DNA from: Pseudomonadota bacterium
GTDB lineage: Bacteria; Pseudomonadota; Gammaproteobacteria; Steroidobacterales; Woeseiaceae
DNA: 64,000 nt
Assembly: GCA_022574185.1 (NCBI GenBank)
Contig: JACZSM010000004.1
Span: 1-64,000 of the forward strand
Direction of reading: 5' to 3'
The notes under the pieces are model-generated. The model was not told where the DNA came from and did no database searches. It saw only the letters and a list, made by a program, of their open reading frames with translations. Positions 17,500 through 26,124 of this stretch are shown here, one piece after another. A program made the position numbers and the translations under genes. Position 1 is the stretch's first letter. Each line of letters starts with the position of its first letter.

Positions 17500-18780
17500 A
17501 TGCATGATACGCGCGAACATGCAGCGTCTTATTACGCCGCCACACGCGATATGGACGTATCGTATCCAGGCTTCAGCGGCGAGCTGCGCTGCGACATTGC
17601 TGTCGTCGGCGGTGGATTCACGGGCGTATCGGCAGCGCTGTACCTTGCAGAGCGCGGCTATGATGTCGTGCTGGTTGAGGCGAATCGCATCGGCTGGGGC
17701 GCGACCGGACGTAATGGCGGGCAACTAATCGACGGCTTCACTAACGTGGAGAACATTCGCAAACGAATAGGCAGTGCAGAGGCCGACATTGTGCGTGCCA
17801 TGGGTCTCGAATGTCGTGACATTGTAGTAGATCGGATCAAACAGTATTCGATTGACTGTGACTTGAAGTTTGGATTTCTTGATGTAGCAGCGCGCCCTGC
17901 GGAAATGCGCGATCTCGAAGACTGCCTCGAGAACAACCAACAACATGATTACCCGCACGAGATGCGCATGGTAGGCCAGGCCGAAATGCGCGACTATGTC
18001 GAGACCGACCACTACATCGGCGGCCTCGTTAATATGGGGAACGGTCATTTGCACCCTCTCAATCTCTGTTTGGGTGAGGCACGGGCAGCGAGTGACTTGG
18101 GTGTGAAGATCTTCGAGCAAACCAAAGTCACACGCGTGCGACACGGCGCCAAGCCCGTCATCGAAACAGAAACCGGCAAGATTTTCGCGAACAAAATTAT
18201 ACTCGCAGGTAATGCCTACCTGCGCGACACAGTGCCGAAACTCAAGCGCACTGTCATTCCTGTCGGCAGCTATATCATTGCAACAGAGCCGCTTGGAGAC
18301 GAGCGCGCTCGTGCATTGCTGCCTCCCGATATGGCCTACTGCGAGCAGTGCACCGCTCTTAATTATTTTCGACTCTCGACAGACGGTCGCATGCTGTTCG
18401 GGGGATTGTGCAATTACTCGGGGCGCGATCCCAAGAGTATTACGGCATCACTGTTGCCAAAGTTGCTCAAAATATTCCCACAACTCGAAGGTGTGCGCGT
18501 CGACTACGAATGGGGCGGCTACATCGGCATCAGCGTCAAGCGCATTCCGCAGTTCGGCCGTATTGAAGGCAACACATACTACGCGCAAGGCTATTCGGGT
18601 CATGGCATCGCGCCGACACACCTGGGTGGCAAAATACTCGCTGATGTTGTCGCTGGCGATACTGAACAATTCGACATTTTTTCGAAGGTTTTCCATTTTC
18701 CGATGCCAGGCGGCAAGTGGTTTGCCAATCCGGCACTTGCGCTCGGCATGATGTACTACCGGATAAAGGAATTGTTGTAG
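17500..18780 (+). CDS. puuB: FAD-dependent oxidoreductase, PuuB-like
   Basis: This 426-residue flavoenzyme of the DAO/glycine oxidase family probably oxidises gamma-glutamylputrescine to the aldehyde. It has the N-terminal dinucleotide motif DIAVVGGGFTGVSAALYLAE with the following acidic VLVEANRIGWGATGRNGGQ, typical of PuuB/OrdL. The C-terminal end of the FAD domain is YYAQGYSGHGIAPTHLGGK. The N-terminal WxxT-like segment is AASYYAATRD. It follows speB by 17 bases. The aldehyde dehydrogenase (PuuC) that should act next is not in this window. Confidence 0.92.
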   Translation: MHDTREHAASYYAATRDMDVSYPGFSGELRCDIAVVGGGFTGVSAALYLAERGYDVVLVEANRIGWGATGRNGGQLIDGFTNVENIRKRIGSAEADIVRAMGLECRDIVVDRIKQYSIDCDLKFGFLDVAARPAEMRDLEDCLENNQQHDYPHEMRMVGQAEMRDYVETDHYIGGLVNMGNGHLHPLNLCLGEARAASDLGVKIFEQTKVTRVRHGAKPVIETETGKIFANKIILAGNAYLRDTVPKLKRTVIPVGSYIIATEPLGDERARALLPPDMAYCEQCTALNYFRLSTDGRMLFGGLCNYSGRDPKSITASLLPKLLKIFPQLEGVRVDYEWGGYIGISVKRIPQFGRIEGNTYYAQGYSGHGIAPTHLGGKILADVVAGDTEQFDIFSKVFHFPMPGGKWFANPALALGMMYYRIKELL

Positions 18781-18828
18781 CAGGGTCTTGATGGTTTTGT
18801 CATTCGGATTAATGAAAATGGCAGCAAC

Positions 18829-19887
18829 GTGAATTCGGCGAATCTGTTGCAGTTTTTTGACGATCACAGGAGTCGGTCGGATCCGCTTGTGCTGGCCACG
18901 GTATATGAGACGGAAGGGTCGACATACAGCAAAGCGGGAGCACTGATGCTGATCAACCAGAACGGTGTCTTCCGCGGCATGTTGTCCGGCGGCTGCCTCG
19001 AGGGCGATGTCGCGGTGCGTGCCCAGATGGTGCTGGAATCAGGCCGCGCGCAGGCGGTGACGTATGACCTTGCGACCGATGACGATGAGCTCTGGGGACT
19101 CGGAGTGGGATGCAATGGCCTGATGCGTATTTTCTTGCAGCCCGTGCTGCCGAAAAGTCATTACGCGCCATTTGCGGCGATCGCGGAAGTTCTGCGCGGC
19201 ACCGCACGCGCGGTAGTAGCAACCATCATCGAGGCGTCATCGTCGACCACCCTGCTGGGAGCCACCGTCGTTGTCGCCGAGGATGAGACGCAGGCATTCG
19301 GTGTAAGCGGAGACCTTGCCGGCCAGCTCGAAATTGCGGCACAGGCCGTGCTCGCCGCCGGTGGGTCGCAGAGCTCGCGCATTGTCGATGGTGACAATGA
19401 TGTTCTGGTGCTGTGTACAACGGTCGAACCGCCCCCACAAATCCTTGTGCTTGGTGCCGGCCTCGACGCAGAACCGCTCGTGAAATTTGCGGATGCGCTG
19501 GGCTGGCGTTGTACGATTGTCGATCATCGGCCCGCCTATATCGACGCGGGTGATTTCTCGCGCGCGCAGGCTGCGCACTGCATTGCGGTCGACGAGCTCA
19601 GCACGACGATCGATCTGTCGCCGTTCGATTTCGCGATCGTCATGAGCCATCACTTCATCAGCGACCGCAGTTACTTGCGGCAACTCGCTGACACAGACAT
19701 CCGTTATGTCGGTCTACTCGGTCCGGCCAGTCGCTGTGAACGTTTGCTGTCGGAACTGGGATCCGCCGCAGAAAAAATTCGGGGTCGACTGCACGGCCCG
19801 GCTGGACTTGATATCGGCGGCCGCGGGCCGGAGCCGATCGCCTTGTCCATCATCGCGCAAATGCAGGAAGTCCTGGCGTCAGGTTAG
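18829..19887 (+). CDS. XdhC/CoxI-family protein
   Basis: This 352-residue protein has an N-terminal XdhC/CoxI domain (LVLATVYETEGSTYSKAGA, MLSGGCLEGDVA, GVGCNGLMRIFLQP) and a C-terminal Rossmann domain (ILVLGAGLDAEPLVKFADALGW, VMSHHFISDRSYLRQLA, YVGLLGPASR). Such proteins carry or sulfurate the molybdenum cofactor for xanthine dehydrogenase and related hydroxylases. No such enzyme is in this window. The start is a GTG with a weak ribosome site, 48 bases after puuB; the ATG at 18791 runs into a stop. It may be the last gene of the polyamine operon. Its 3' end overlaps the convergent TetR gene by 4 bases. The molybdopterin genes and a MocA-like partner lie 11-15 kb away. Confidence 0.88.
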   Translation: MNSANLLQFFDDHRSRSDPLVLATVYETEGSTYSKAGALMLINQNGVFRGMLSGGCLEGDVAVRAQMVLESGRAQAVTYDLATDDDELWGLGVGCNGLMRIFLQPVLPKSHYAPFAAIAEVLRGTARAVVATIIEASSSTTLLGATVVVAEDETQAFGVSGDLAGQLEIAAQAVLAAGGSQSSRIVDGDNDVLVLCTTVEPPPQILVLGAGLDAEPLVKFADALGWRCTIVDHRPAYIDAGDFSRAQAAHCIAVDELSTTIDLSPFDFAIVMSHHFISDRSYLRQLADTDIRYVGLLGPASRCERLLSELGSAAEKIRGRLHGPAGLDIGGRGPEPIALSIIAQMQEVLASG

Positions 19888-20531
19888 CCCGGGAGAAATA
19901 CGCGAACGATCATATCGGCGAGTTCGTCGAGTTCACGCTGATCCTCGAGATCGATATCGCTCGTCCCCTTGATTTCCAGGCCGAGAGCCAGTAATCCGCC
20001 AGCCGAAACGCGAATCATGTTGTACAGGAGTGCAGGATTACCGGCGGGCGCAATACCGAGTTCTTGCAGAACTTTTAGCTGGTCTACGACCAGTTCGAAC
20101 AATGGTTTTAAATATGTTGCGATGAGCCAGTCAAGCCGGTCACTCGGATAGCTCGACTCCTGCAAAATGATCTTGTGCATCGCGGGTTGGCTGTGTGCAC
20201 AACGGACGTAGGTCCGAATAAAAACTTCAGCGCGAGCTTTCGGATCCATTTCCGGTACCTCGGACATGGCCTTAATCAGCGATACATTGAATTCCTTGAA
20301 GATACGATCAGCGGCCGCACGCCAAAGCAGATCCTTATTCTTGAAATGATAGGTAATCAGCGGATGATGCACGCCGGCACGCTCGGCAATGCCACGCGTG
20401 GACGTACCTTTGAAGCCGTTTTCGGAAAATGCCTGGATCGCGGCATCGAGCAGCTTCTGCTGCGTCACGATGCTTCGTTGTTGTTGTTTGCGCGCCGGTT
20501 TTGGCGCGACAGGGGATTGAACAGCAATCAA
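19884..20531 (-). CDS. TetR-family transcriptional regulator
   Basis: This 215-residue repressor-type regulator has an N-terminal helix-turn-helix (TQQKLLDAAIQAFSENGFKG, then TSTRGIAERAGVHHPLITYHF in two parts) and a larger ligand-binding helical domain. It starts with TTG at 20529-20531 after a GGGA-type site. The N-terminus is rich in K, R and Q before the HTH. It converges with the polyamine cluster and is the only regulator next to it, so it is a candidate regulator of that cluster; this is inference. A short palindrome 57-69 bases upstream of the start (20588-20600) could be its own operator. Confidence 0.88.
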   Translation of the reverse strand: MIAVQSPVAPKPARKQQQRSIVTQQKLLDAAIQAFSENGFKGTSTRGIAERAGVHHPLITYHFKNKDLLWRAAADRIFKEFNVSLIKAMSEVPEMDPKARAEVFIRTYVRCAHSQPAMHKIILQESSYPSDRLDWLIATYLKPLFELVVDQLKVLQELGIAPAGNPALLYNMIRVSAGGLLALGLEIKGTSDIDLEDQRELDELADMIVRVFLPG

Positions 20532-20587
20532 GGGTGGTTCCCTTTCGGCGTACTGATTGGCTCAGATTAACGTGATCGTCTTAATTA

Positions 20588-20600
20588 GTCCAGATTGGAC
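20588..20600. promoter_or_regulatory. Candidate operator of the TetR gene
   Basis: Bases 20588-20600 read GTCCA-GAT-TGGAC, a perfect 5-bp inverted repeat around 3 bases. It is flanked by ATCGTC (20575-20580) and GACGAT (20598-20603), which also mirror each other. It sits in the promoter region of the TetR gene, as expected for autoregulation. No second copy was found by eye near the polyamine genes. Confidence 0.35.
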
Positions 20601-20650
20601 GATTTTACTGGGCTAGGAATACTTTCTACCGTGCAGACTCCTGGCAGCCC

Positions 20651-23362
20651 TCATTCCAGCGCAAACATCATGCGTACAGCTGCGCGCTTTTGAATGGTGA
20701 CGCCACCCTCAGTAACCGGTTCAAACTTCCAGTTTTCGACGGCGTTCACGGCCGCGCTGACGAACGTGGTGCCCGGGTTGGATTCGCGAATGTATACATC
20801 TTTTACGGAGCCATCGATATCGACCGTAAATACGACATCCACCCATCCCGAGACATTGCGTCGCTGCGCCGCGCGTGGATATTTCGGCGCAACATACTTG
20901 ATTCGGTTCAAAGCGCTGATGCCAACCGGCGTCGTCGTGCTGTTAACGACCGGGATAATTGCTCCTGAATCGTTGACCTGCAATACCTGGCCATCGTCTT
21001 GAGCAGCCACGGTCGCTGCCGTCGTAACGTCGGTGCCGGCAGCCTGGTCGGCTGCAGCAAGCTGTTCATACGCGGCAAGCTTTTCTGCGGCGCGTTGGTT
21101 CGCGGCCAGCTCTTCGGCGCGCTGGTTCGCGGCCAGCTCTGCGGCGGCACGTTGGTTTGCAGCCAGCTCTGCGGCGGCGCGTTGGTTTGCGGCCAGCTCT
21201 GCGGCGGCGCGTTCGTTTGCGGCAAGTACTTCGGCCGCGCGATCGTCCTCTGCTTGCTGGGCAACAGCGCGACGCTCCCGTTCCAGGCGCTCGCGGGCGG
21301 CACTCAGCGTCGTTGTCGACACCGCCAATTCGCTGCTCGACGGGTCGAGCCTGCGGGCATCGGCAAGCAGTATATCGGCCGTATCGAAATCACCATTGTC
21401 GATATACGCGCGTGCCTGCAGTACAAGTTTACTGGCGACCGCCGTCAGTCCCTGGCGAGCCGCCACGTTCTGGCGGTCGTTGCTTAATGCAAGTTCGTAA
21501 TAATAGCGGGCGTTATCATTCGAGGGTGCGATCAAATTGCCTTCTTCAAGTCGCGCTTTCGCCCGCGCCAGTACGCCGTCGGCGCGTTGTTCATTAACCG
21601 CACTGCTGAGCTCCCGGGTTACGGTGTCGATCTCGGCCGCGCCACTGATACGTAGAGCTCGCGCGGCATCAAGTGCAACGGTCGCATCCTCGAAGCGAGA
21701 CTCACGAATCGCGAGTCGCGAATCGCTGAGGAAATGTCGCAGTTGCATCTGTGCGAGTTGGGCATTCAGGAATGGGAGCCGGGGATTGTCCGGATCAATC
21801 AGGCCAACTCGTTGCAATGCCGCGCTGGCGTCTTCGGCGCGACTCGCTAGCAAGGACGACTCAGCCTCGCTAAGCAACTCATTAACAATTACTTCGGCTT
21901 TGGCCGGCGCTGGTGCAAGGGATTCCAACACCGGATCTGCCTCTGTTATCAAAGGCGTGCCAGCAATTGCATGCTCAACCGTGACCGGCTTATCCGAACC
22001 ACCAAAAACCCACCAGCCCAGTGCAACAACAACCACGAGACCCGCCGCACCCATGCCAAGAATTCTCGGGCTGGAGAACGAGGACTCAGCAGAACTGCCT
22101 GTGGCAGACCTTCTCGAATCCTGGACGTCAGTTTTCCTTCTATCCGAAAATGCAGCGCCTACTGATTTGATGATGCGTGTCACCGTATCAATGAGACTTT
22201 TGTCTTCGTCGCCAAACGCGCTCGATAAGCGGTCACTCATCGGTGATGCCAGGTTCGCTGACTTTGATGCGCGAATGGCCCTTGGTTCCACTTTCACTGT
22301 CGGAATCGATCCGGATGTTGCCTCTGCTGGCGGCGTCGTGGTACGCATCGGTCTTGCGACTGACTTGGACCGCATGGCTCCTCGACGTTTTGCTTTGGCG
22401 ATCGGCGCCTTAGCCGCAGACTTGAAGGCCGAGTCAGGCGCTTCGAGGTGGTGTTTGACAGACGCTTCGATCGCAAGCCGCGCACGACCCGGTGACACCG
22501 GCTTCAACAAAAACCGGTACACTTTGCCGCGGTTGATCAAGTCCATGAGCATTTCGCCGTCGTCGCGACGACCGGCAACGATCGCAACCAGGCGCGGCAC
22601 AGTCGTGCGCAGATGCATGGTGACTTTCTCGACGTTGCCACTAACCACTGCAGCGTCTACGACGGCGACGCCGACCTTGCCCTTGCGAACTGCGGCGTCT
22701 GCTTGCGCTATTGTACTGGCGTGAAGAATATTGTGCATACCCCGCGCGGATTCGCGAACCGTTGACAGAAACTCATCGTCTTTAGTGAGAACAAGTACGT
22801 CAACTGCTCTGGAACCAATGTTCGCTGCTGCTGCAATTTTATTTGGATTGAGTACGGGCAGCCGTCCGGTGCCGTCGCTGATGATGGACGCACCGCTTTC
22901 CGACGTCTCCATGACGATATTTTCGGTGACAGGTGAATCAACGTTGGCCGTTGTATCGTTTGCCGATCTGGAAATCGCAAGCAGTCGCGCCTGTTTTGTC
23001 GCATTGTCAATCAACTTGCGCAGGGACTCAGGTGTGACCCCGCCGTGCACGATCTGAAAAACTTCCTGATCGCCAACGAGGGCCGCAACGCTTTCGCCAG
23101 AAGCTCCGGCAAGCAGAATACCGATAGTATCGGGCGATCGCCTTTTCGCTTCGCGCAATGCATCGAGGCCACTCATCCCTGGCAGGTCCTGGGCTGATAC
23201 AAGAACGTGGATCGAAATCTCTCCGAGTGTACTCAGCGCTTCGCTGCCGCTGGTCGCACAGTGCACGGTATAGCGCTCGTTGAATCCGGTACTTAGATTG
23301 TCGAGGGTGCTTTGCTCGCTATGCAGTAGCAATACCTGTGTTCTGAATTTTTCCAGCGACAC
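20651..23362 (-). CDS. Receiver-receiver-TPR-TonB fusion protein
   Basis: This 903-residue protein has an unusual domain order. Residues about 8-128 are a response-regulator receiver in which the phosphoacceptor position is alanine (A57, in VSAQDLPGM). Residues about 187-305 are a second receiver with aspartate D236 (VAVVDAAV) and lysine K287 (FLLKP) kept. A basic, low-complexity linker follows. One membrane helix lies at about 434-454 (GMGAAGLVVVVALGWWVFGG). Then come TPR-like helices (490-690), tandem AAELAANQRA repeats (708-765) and a TonB C-terminal domain (812-903; APKYPRAAQRRNVSGWVDVV). The receivers should be cytoplasmic and the TonB domain periplasmic. The GTG start follows a clear GGAGG site. 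It is transcribed alone after thrS, and no ExbB/ExbD genes are nearby. A two-component or gliding-like signal could control TonB-driven transport; that is inference. Confidence 0.85.
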   Translation of the reverse strand: MSLEKFRTQVLLLHSEQSTLDNLSTGFNERYTVHCATSGSEALSTLGEISIHVLVSAQDLPGMSGLDALREAKRRSPDTIGILLAGASGESVAALVGDQEVFQIVHGGVTPESLRKLIDNATKQARLLAISRSANDTTANVDSPVTENIVMETSESGASIISDGTGRLPVLNPNKIAAAANIGSRAVDVLVLTKDDEFLSTVRESARGMHNILHASTIAQADAAVRKGKVGVAVVDAAVVSGNVEKVTMHLRTTVPRLVAIVAGRRDDGEMLMDLINRGKVYRFLLKPVSPGRARLAIEASVKHHLEAPDSAFKSAAKAPIAKAKRRGAMRSKSVARPMRTTTPPAEATSGSIPTVKVEPRAIRASKSANLASPMSDRLSSAFGDEDKSLIDTVTRIIKSVGAAFSDRRKTDVQDSRRSATGSSAESSFSSPRILGMGAAGLVVVVALGWWVFGGSDKPVTVEHAIAGTPLITEADPVLESLAPAPAKAEVIVNELLSEAESSLLASRAEDASAALQRVGLIDPDNPRLPFLNAQLAQMQLRHFLSDSRLAIRESRFEDATVALDAARALRISGAAEIDTVTRELSSAVNEQRADGVLARAKARLEEGNLIAPSNDNARYYYELALSNDRQNVAARQGLTAVASKLVLQARAYIDNGDFDTADILLADARRLDPSSSELAVSTTTLSAARERLERERRAVAQQAEDDRAAEVLAANERAAAELAANQRAAAELAANQRAAAELAANQRAEELAANQRAAEKLAAYEQLAAADQAAGTDVTTAATVAAQDDGQVLQVNDSGAIIPVVNSTTTPVGISALNRIKYVAPKYPRAAQRRNVSGWVDVVFTVDIDGSVKDVYIRESNPGTTFVSAAVNAVENWKFEPVTEGGVTIQKRAAVRMMFALE
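21079..21236 (-). repeat. In-gene tandem repeat encoding AAELAANQRA
   Basis: About five to six 30-bp units lie head to tail inside the receiver-TonB gene. They encode AAELAANQRA with small changes; one unit has lost a codon (AEELAANQRA). The central units are nearly identical at DNA level, so copy number may vary between strains. The encoded segment is probably a periplasmic helical or coiled spacer before the TonB domain. Confidence 0.75.
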
Positions 23363-23567
23363 TCAATATTCCTCCGATGAATTATGTCGAATTACGCGCA
23401 TGCTCCTTGGCGTGGGGCAGTATATCCTTGTACATCAGGCGAATAGTGGCCTGCGGTCGATCGGTATTCGAATCTGTGACGCGCCGCACAGTCGAAGTGC
23501 TAGTACGATCACAATTGGACTTCAGCGATTACCAGGAGTTGGAAAATCTGCGTTGGGAAGGAGAATC

Positions 23568-25490
23568 TTAGCGGCTCTGTCCGCGACTGCGAACCTCATC
23601 CGACAGCTCTGCGAGAGCATCATTGAGCGGCAGGACCTGTTGTTTTTTGGAGCCGAGACGGCGGATTGCGACAGTCTGATCGTCGACCTCGCGTTGGCCG
23701 ATGGCGAGTAATACCGGGACCTTCTGCACGCTGTGTTCGCGAACCTTGTAAGAGATTTTCTCGTTACGCAAGTCGGTCTCGGTACGAAAACCGGCATTCC
23801 TGAATTCGCTTGCAACCATCTTCGCGTAGTCATCGGCGTCAGAGGTGATCGTCAAAACACTGATCTGGGTCGGTGCGAGCCATAACGGCAGATGGCCGGC
23901 GTGGTGCTCGATAAGAATGGCAATAAATCGTTCGAGTGATCCAAATATCGCACGGTGCAAAAGCACTGGAGTGTGCTTGTTACCGTCTTCGCCGATGTAC
24001 GTGGCGTTTAATCGCCCCGGCAAATTCAGATCGACTTGCAGAGTACCGCATTGCCAATCGCGGCCGATCGCGTCCCGCAATACAAATTCAAGTTTTGGTC
24101 CGTAGAATGCGCCTTCACCCGGGTTGTGTGTGTAGTCAAGTCCCGACGCATCAAGAGCCTCCTTCAATGCCGCTTCTGCCTGGTCCCAGACATCATCGTC
24201 GCCAACGCGTATATCGGGACGATCGGCATACTTGATGCGTACGTCGTCGAAACCGAAATCACGGTAAATACTGAGTATCAGGTCGCAAACTGCAATCGTC
24301 TCTGCCGTTATTTGCTCAGGAGTACAGAAAATGTGTGCGTCGTCTTGTGTAAATGCGCGCACGCGCAGCATGCCGTGCAATGCGCCCGACGGTTCGTAGC
24401 GGTGCACCTTGCCAAACTCGGCGATTCGACAAGGCAAATCGCGGTAACTGGTAATGCCCTGCTTGAAAATCTGCACGTGACCCGGGCAGTTCATTGGTTT
24501 TATAGCGTATTTACGCCCGTCTTCGGTTTCGGTGATAAACATATGCTCGCCAAACGACTCCCAATGACCCGATTTTTCCCACAGTTTACGATCCATCAGT
24601 TCAGGAGTATTAACTTCCATATAGCCTGCTTCGTTCTGGCGTTGTCGCATGTAATCGACGAGGGTCAGAAACAATGCCCAGCCTTTCGCATGCCAGAATA
24701 CGGCACCGGGCGCTTCTTCTTGAAAATGAAACAGATCCATTACTCGCCCAAGTCGTCGGTGGTCGCGTTTTTCGGCTTCCTCGAGCATGTGCAGGTGTTT
24801 TCGCAATTGCTTTTCGTTGGACCAGGCCGTGCCGTACACACGTTGCAGCATTTCATTGCTCGAATCGCCGCGCCAGTAGGCGCCAGAAACACGAGTAAGC
24901 TTGAAGGCCTTGCCGAGTTTGCCCGTGGACGGCAGATGAGGGCCGCGACAGAGGTCAACAAATTCACCCTGTCGGTACAGGCTCAACGCTTCGTCTGATG
25001 GGATGCCTTCGATAATTTCAGCCTTATACTCTTCGCCGATACTGCGAAAAAATTCGATGGCTTTACTGCGTTCCCAGACTTCTCGTGAAATCGGCTCGTC
25101 ACGGTCGACGATCTGCTTCATTCGTGCTTCGATCACATCGAGGTCTTCGTCGGTAAACGGTTCCTTGCGAGCGAAGTCGTAATAAAAACCGTTTTCAATG
25201 GCTGGCCCGATCGTAACCTGGGTGTCCGGCCAAAGTTCCTTGACGGCCTCAGCGAGTACATGTGCGGCGTCATGTCGTAGCAGCTCCAAACCGTCGTCGG
25301 AATCTCGTGTAACGATCGCAACCACGGCATCGGTGTCAATGTCGCGAGTCAGGTCAATGAGTTCGCCGTCGACCCGAACGGCCACGGCGTCGCGCGCCAG
25401 GCTCTTGCCGATGCTGGCGGCGATTTCGGCACCCGAGGTGGTGGCGTCGTACTGCCGGATGGATCCGTCAGGTAGAGTAATTTTTGGCAT
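23568..25490 (-). CDS. thrS: Threonyl-tRNA synthetase
   Basis: This full-length 640-residue class II synthetase charges tRNA-Thr. It has the N-terminal TGS domain ([15 protein letters not shown]), the editing domain ([20 protein letters not shown]), the zinc-binding catalytic core with [15 protein letters not shown], the class II motif 2 [19 protein letters not shown], and a C-terminal anticodon domain ([10 protein letters not shown]). Upstream on the minus strand a TACAAT -10-like box (25541-25546) lies between repeated GCGCGC segments. In gammaproteobacteria infC, rpmI and rplT usually follow thrS directly; here they do not, and a 205-base gap leads to the receiver-TonB gene instead. Confidence 0.97.
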   Translation of the reverse strand: MPKITLPDGSIRQYDATTSGAEIAASIGKSLARDAVAVRVDGELIDLTRDIDTDAVVAIVTRDSDDGLELLRHDAAHVLAEAVKELWPDTQVTIGPAIENGFYYDFARKEPFTDEDLDVIEARMKQIVDRDEPISREVWERSKAIEFFRSIGEEYKAEIIEGIPSDEALSLYRQGEFVDLCRGPHLPSTGKLGKAFKLTRVSGAYWRGDSSNEMLQRVYGTAWSNEKQLRKHLHMLEEAEKRDHRRLGRVMDLFHFQEEAPGAVFWHAKGWALFLTLVDYMRQRQNEAGYMEVNTPELMDRKLWEKSGHWESFGEHMFITETEDGRKYAIKPMNCPGHVQIFKQGITSYRDLPCRIAEFGKVHRYEPSGALHGMLRVRAFTQDDAHIFCTPEQITAETIAVCDLILSIYRDFGFDDVRIKYADRPDIRVGDDDVWDQAEAALKEALDASGLDYTHNPGEGAFYGPKLEFVLRDAIGRDWQCGTLQVDLNLPGRLNATYIGEDGNKHTPVLLHRAIFGSLERFIAILIEHHAGHLPLWLAPTQISVLTITSDADDYAKMVASEFRNAGFRTETDLRNEKISYKVREHSVQKVPVLLAIGQREVDDQTVAIRRLGSKKQQVLPLNDALAELSDEVRSRGQSR

Positions 25491-25591
25491 GGTATGGTCT
25501 TGCTAATAAACTGATTGAGAGCCTGCGTGCACGGCGCGCTATTGTACAGAAGTTAAGCGCGCTAAACTCAAAGGCTTAACCGACTGCTAAT

Positions 25592-26080
25592 ATGAACGGA
25601 CTCGAGCAACACAAGCCACTCACCGAGCACGACCACGCTGGCTGTATCAAAGACGCTATGGCGACGGCCGAGCTGCTCTGCCGGGACTCGGGATTGAGAT
25701 TCACAGTGTTGCGGCGTCACGTGCTCGCGCTGGTCTGGGAGAGTCACAAGCCGATCGGCGCCTATGACATCCTCGCCGGGCTCCGCGGCGAAGGCAGGCG
25801 CGCCGCCCCACCCACCGTTTATCGTGCACTCGAATTCCTGATCGAAGCCGGCCTCGTGCATCGGCTCGATTCGCTCAATGCTTTTATCGGTTGCCCGGAT
25901 CCCGCGCGAATGCACACGGGCCAGTTCCTGATCTGCCGCGATTGCCGAACGGTCACCGAATTTGCCGATAGCGATATTGAGGGGCTTGTCGCAGAGAAAG
26001 CCAGACAGCGCGGATTCACCGCTGTACGGCAGATTCTCGAAATCGAAGGACTTTGTAAACGTTGCAGTTCATGCTCCTAA
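25592..26080 (+). CDS. zur: Fur-family regulator, probably Zur
   Basis: This 162-residue Fur-superfamily protein has an N-terminal winged helix (LRFTVLRRHVLALVWESHKP, PTVYRALEFLIEAGLVHRLD) and a C-terminal dimerisation and metal-binding part. The structural zinc cysteines are in ICRDCRTV and CKRCSSC. The motif HKPIGAYDIL and the absence of the Fur-type HHDH cluster point to the zinc-sensing Zur branch rather than Fur. It is divergent from thrS with about 100 bases between the starts, and glnS follows 44 bases downstream. Zur represses zinc uptake and ribosomal-protein paralogues in relatives. Confidence 0.85.
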   Translation: MNGLEQHKPLTEHDHAGCIKDAMATAELLCRDSGLRFTVLRRHVLALVWESHKPIGAYDILAGLRGEGRRAAPPTVYRALEFLIEAGLVHRLDSLNAFIGCPDPARMHTGQFLICRDCRTVTEFADSDIEGLVAEKARQRGFTAVRQILEIEGLCKRCSSCS

Positions 26081-26124
26081 CGTGCGTAAAATAGCGTTCC
26101 TTTGACTCGGTCCATCGGCAACAC

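Noticed and set aside
21079-21236. CRISPR-like array
   Set aside because: The repeats are contiguous with no unique spacers and are translated as part of the gene.
21033-21500. Plus-strand frame with repeated serine/alanine units
   Set aside because: It is the complement of the tandem repeats of the receiver-TonB gene, not a separate protein.
21537-22724. Plus-strand 395-codon frame
   Set aside because: It is antisense to the linker and TPR region of the receiver-TonB gene and lacks domains or a ribosome site.
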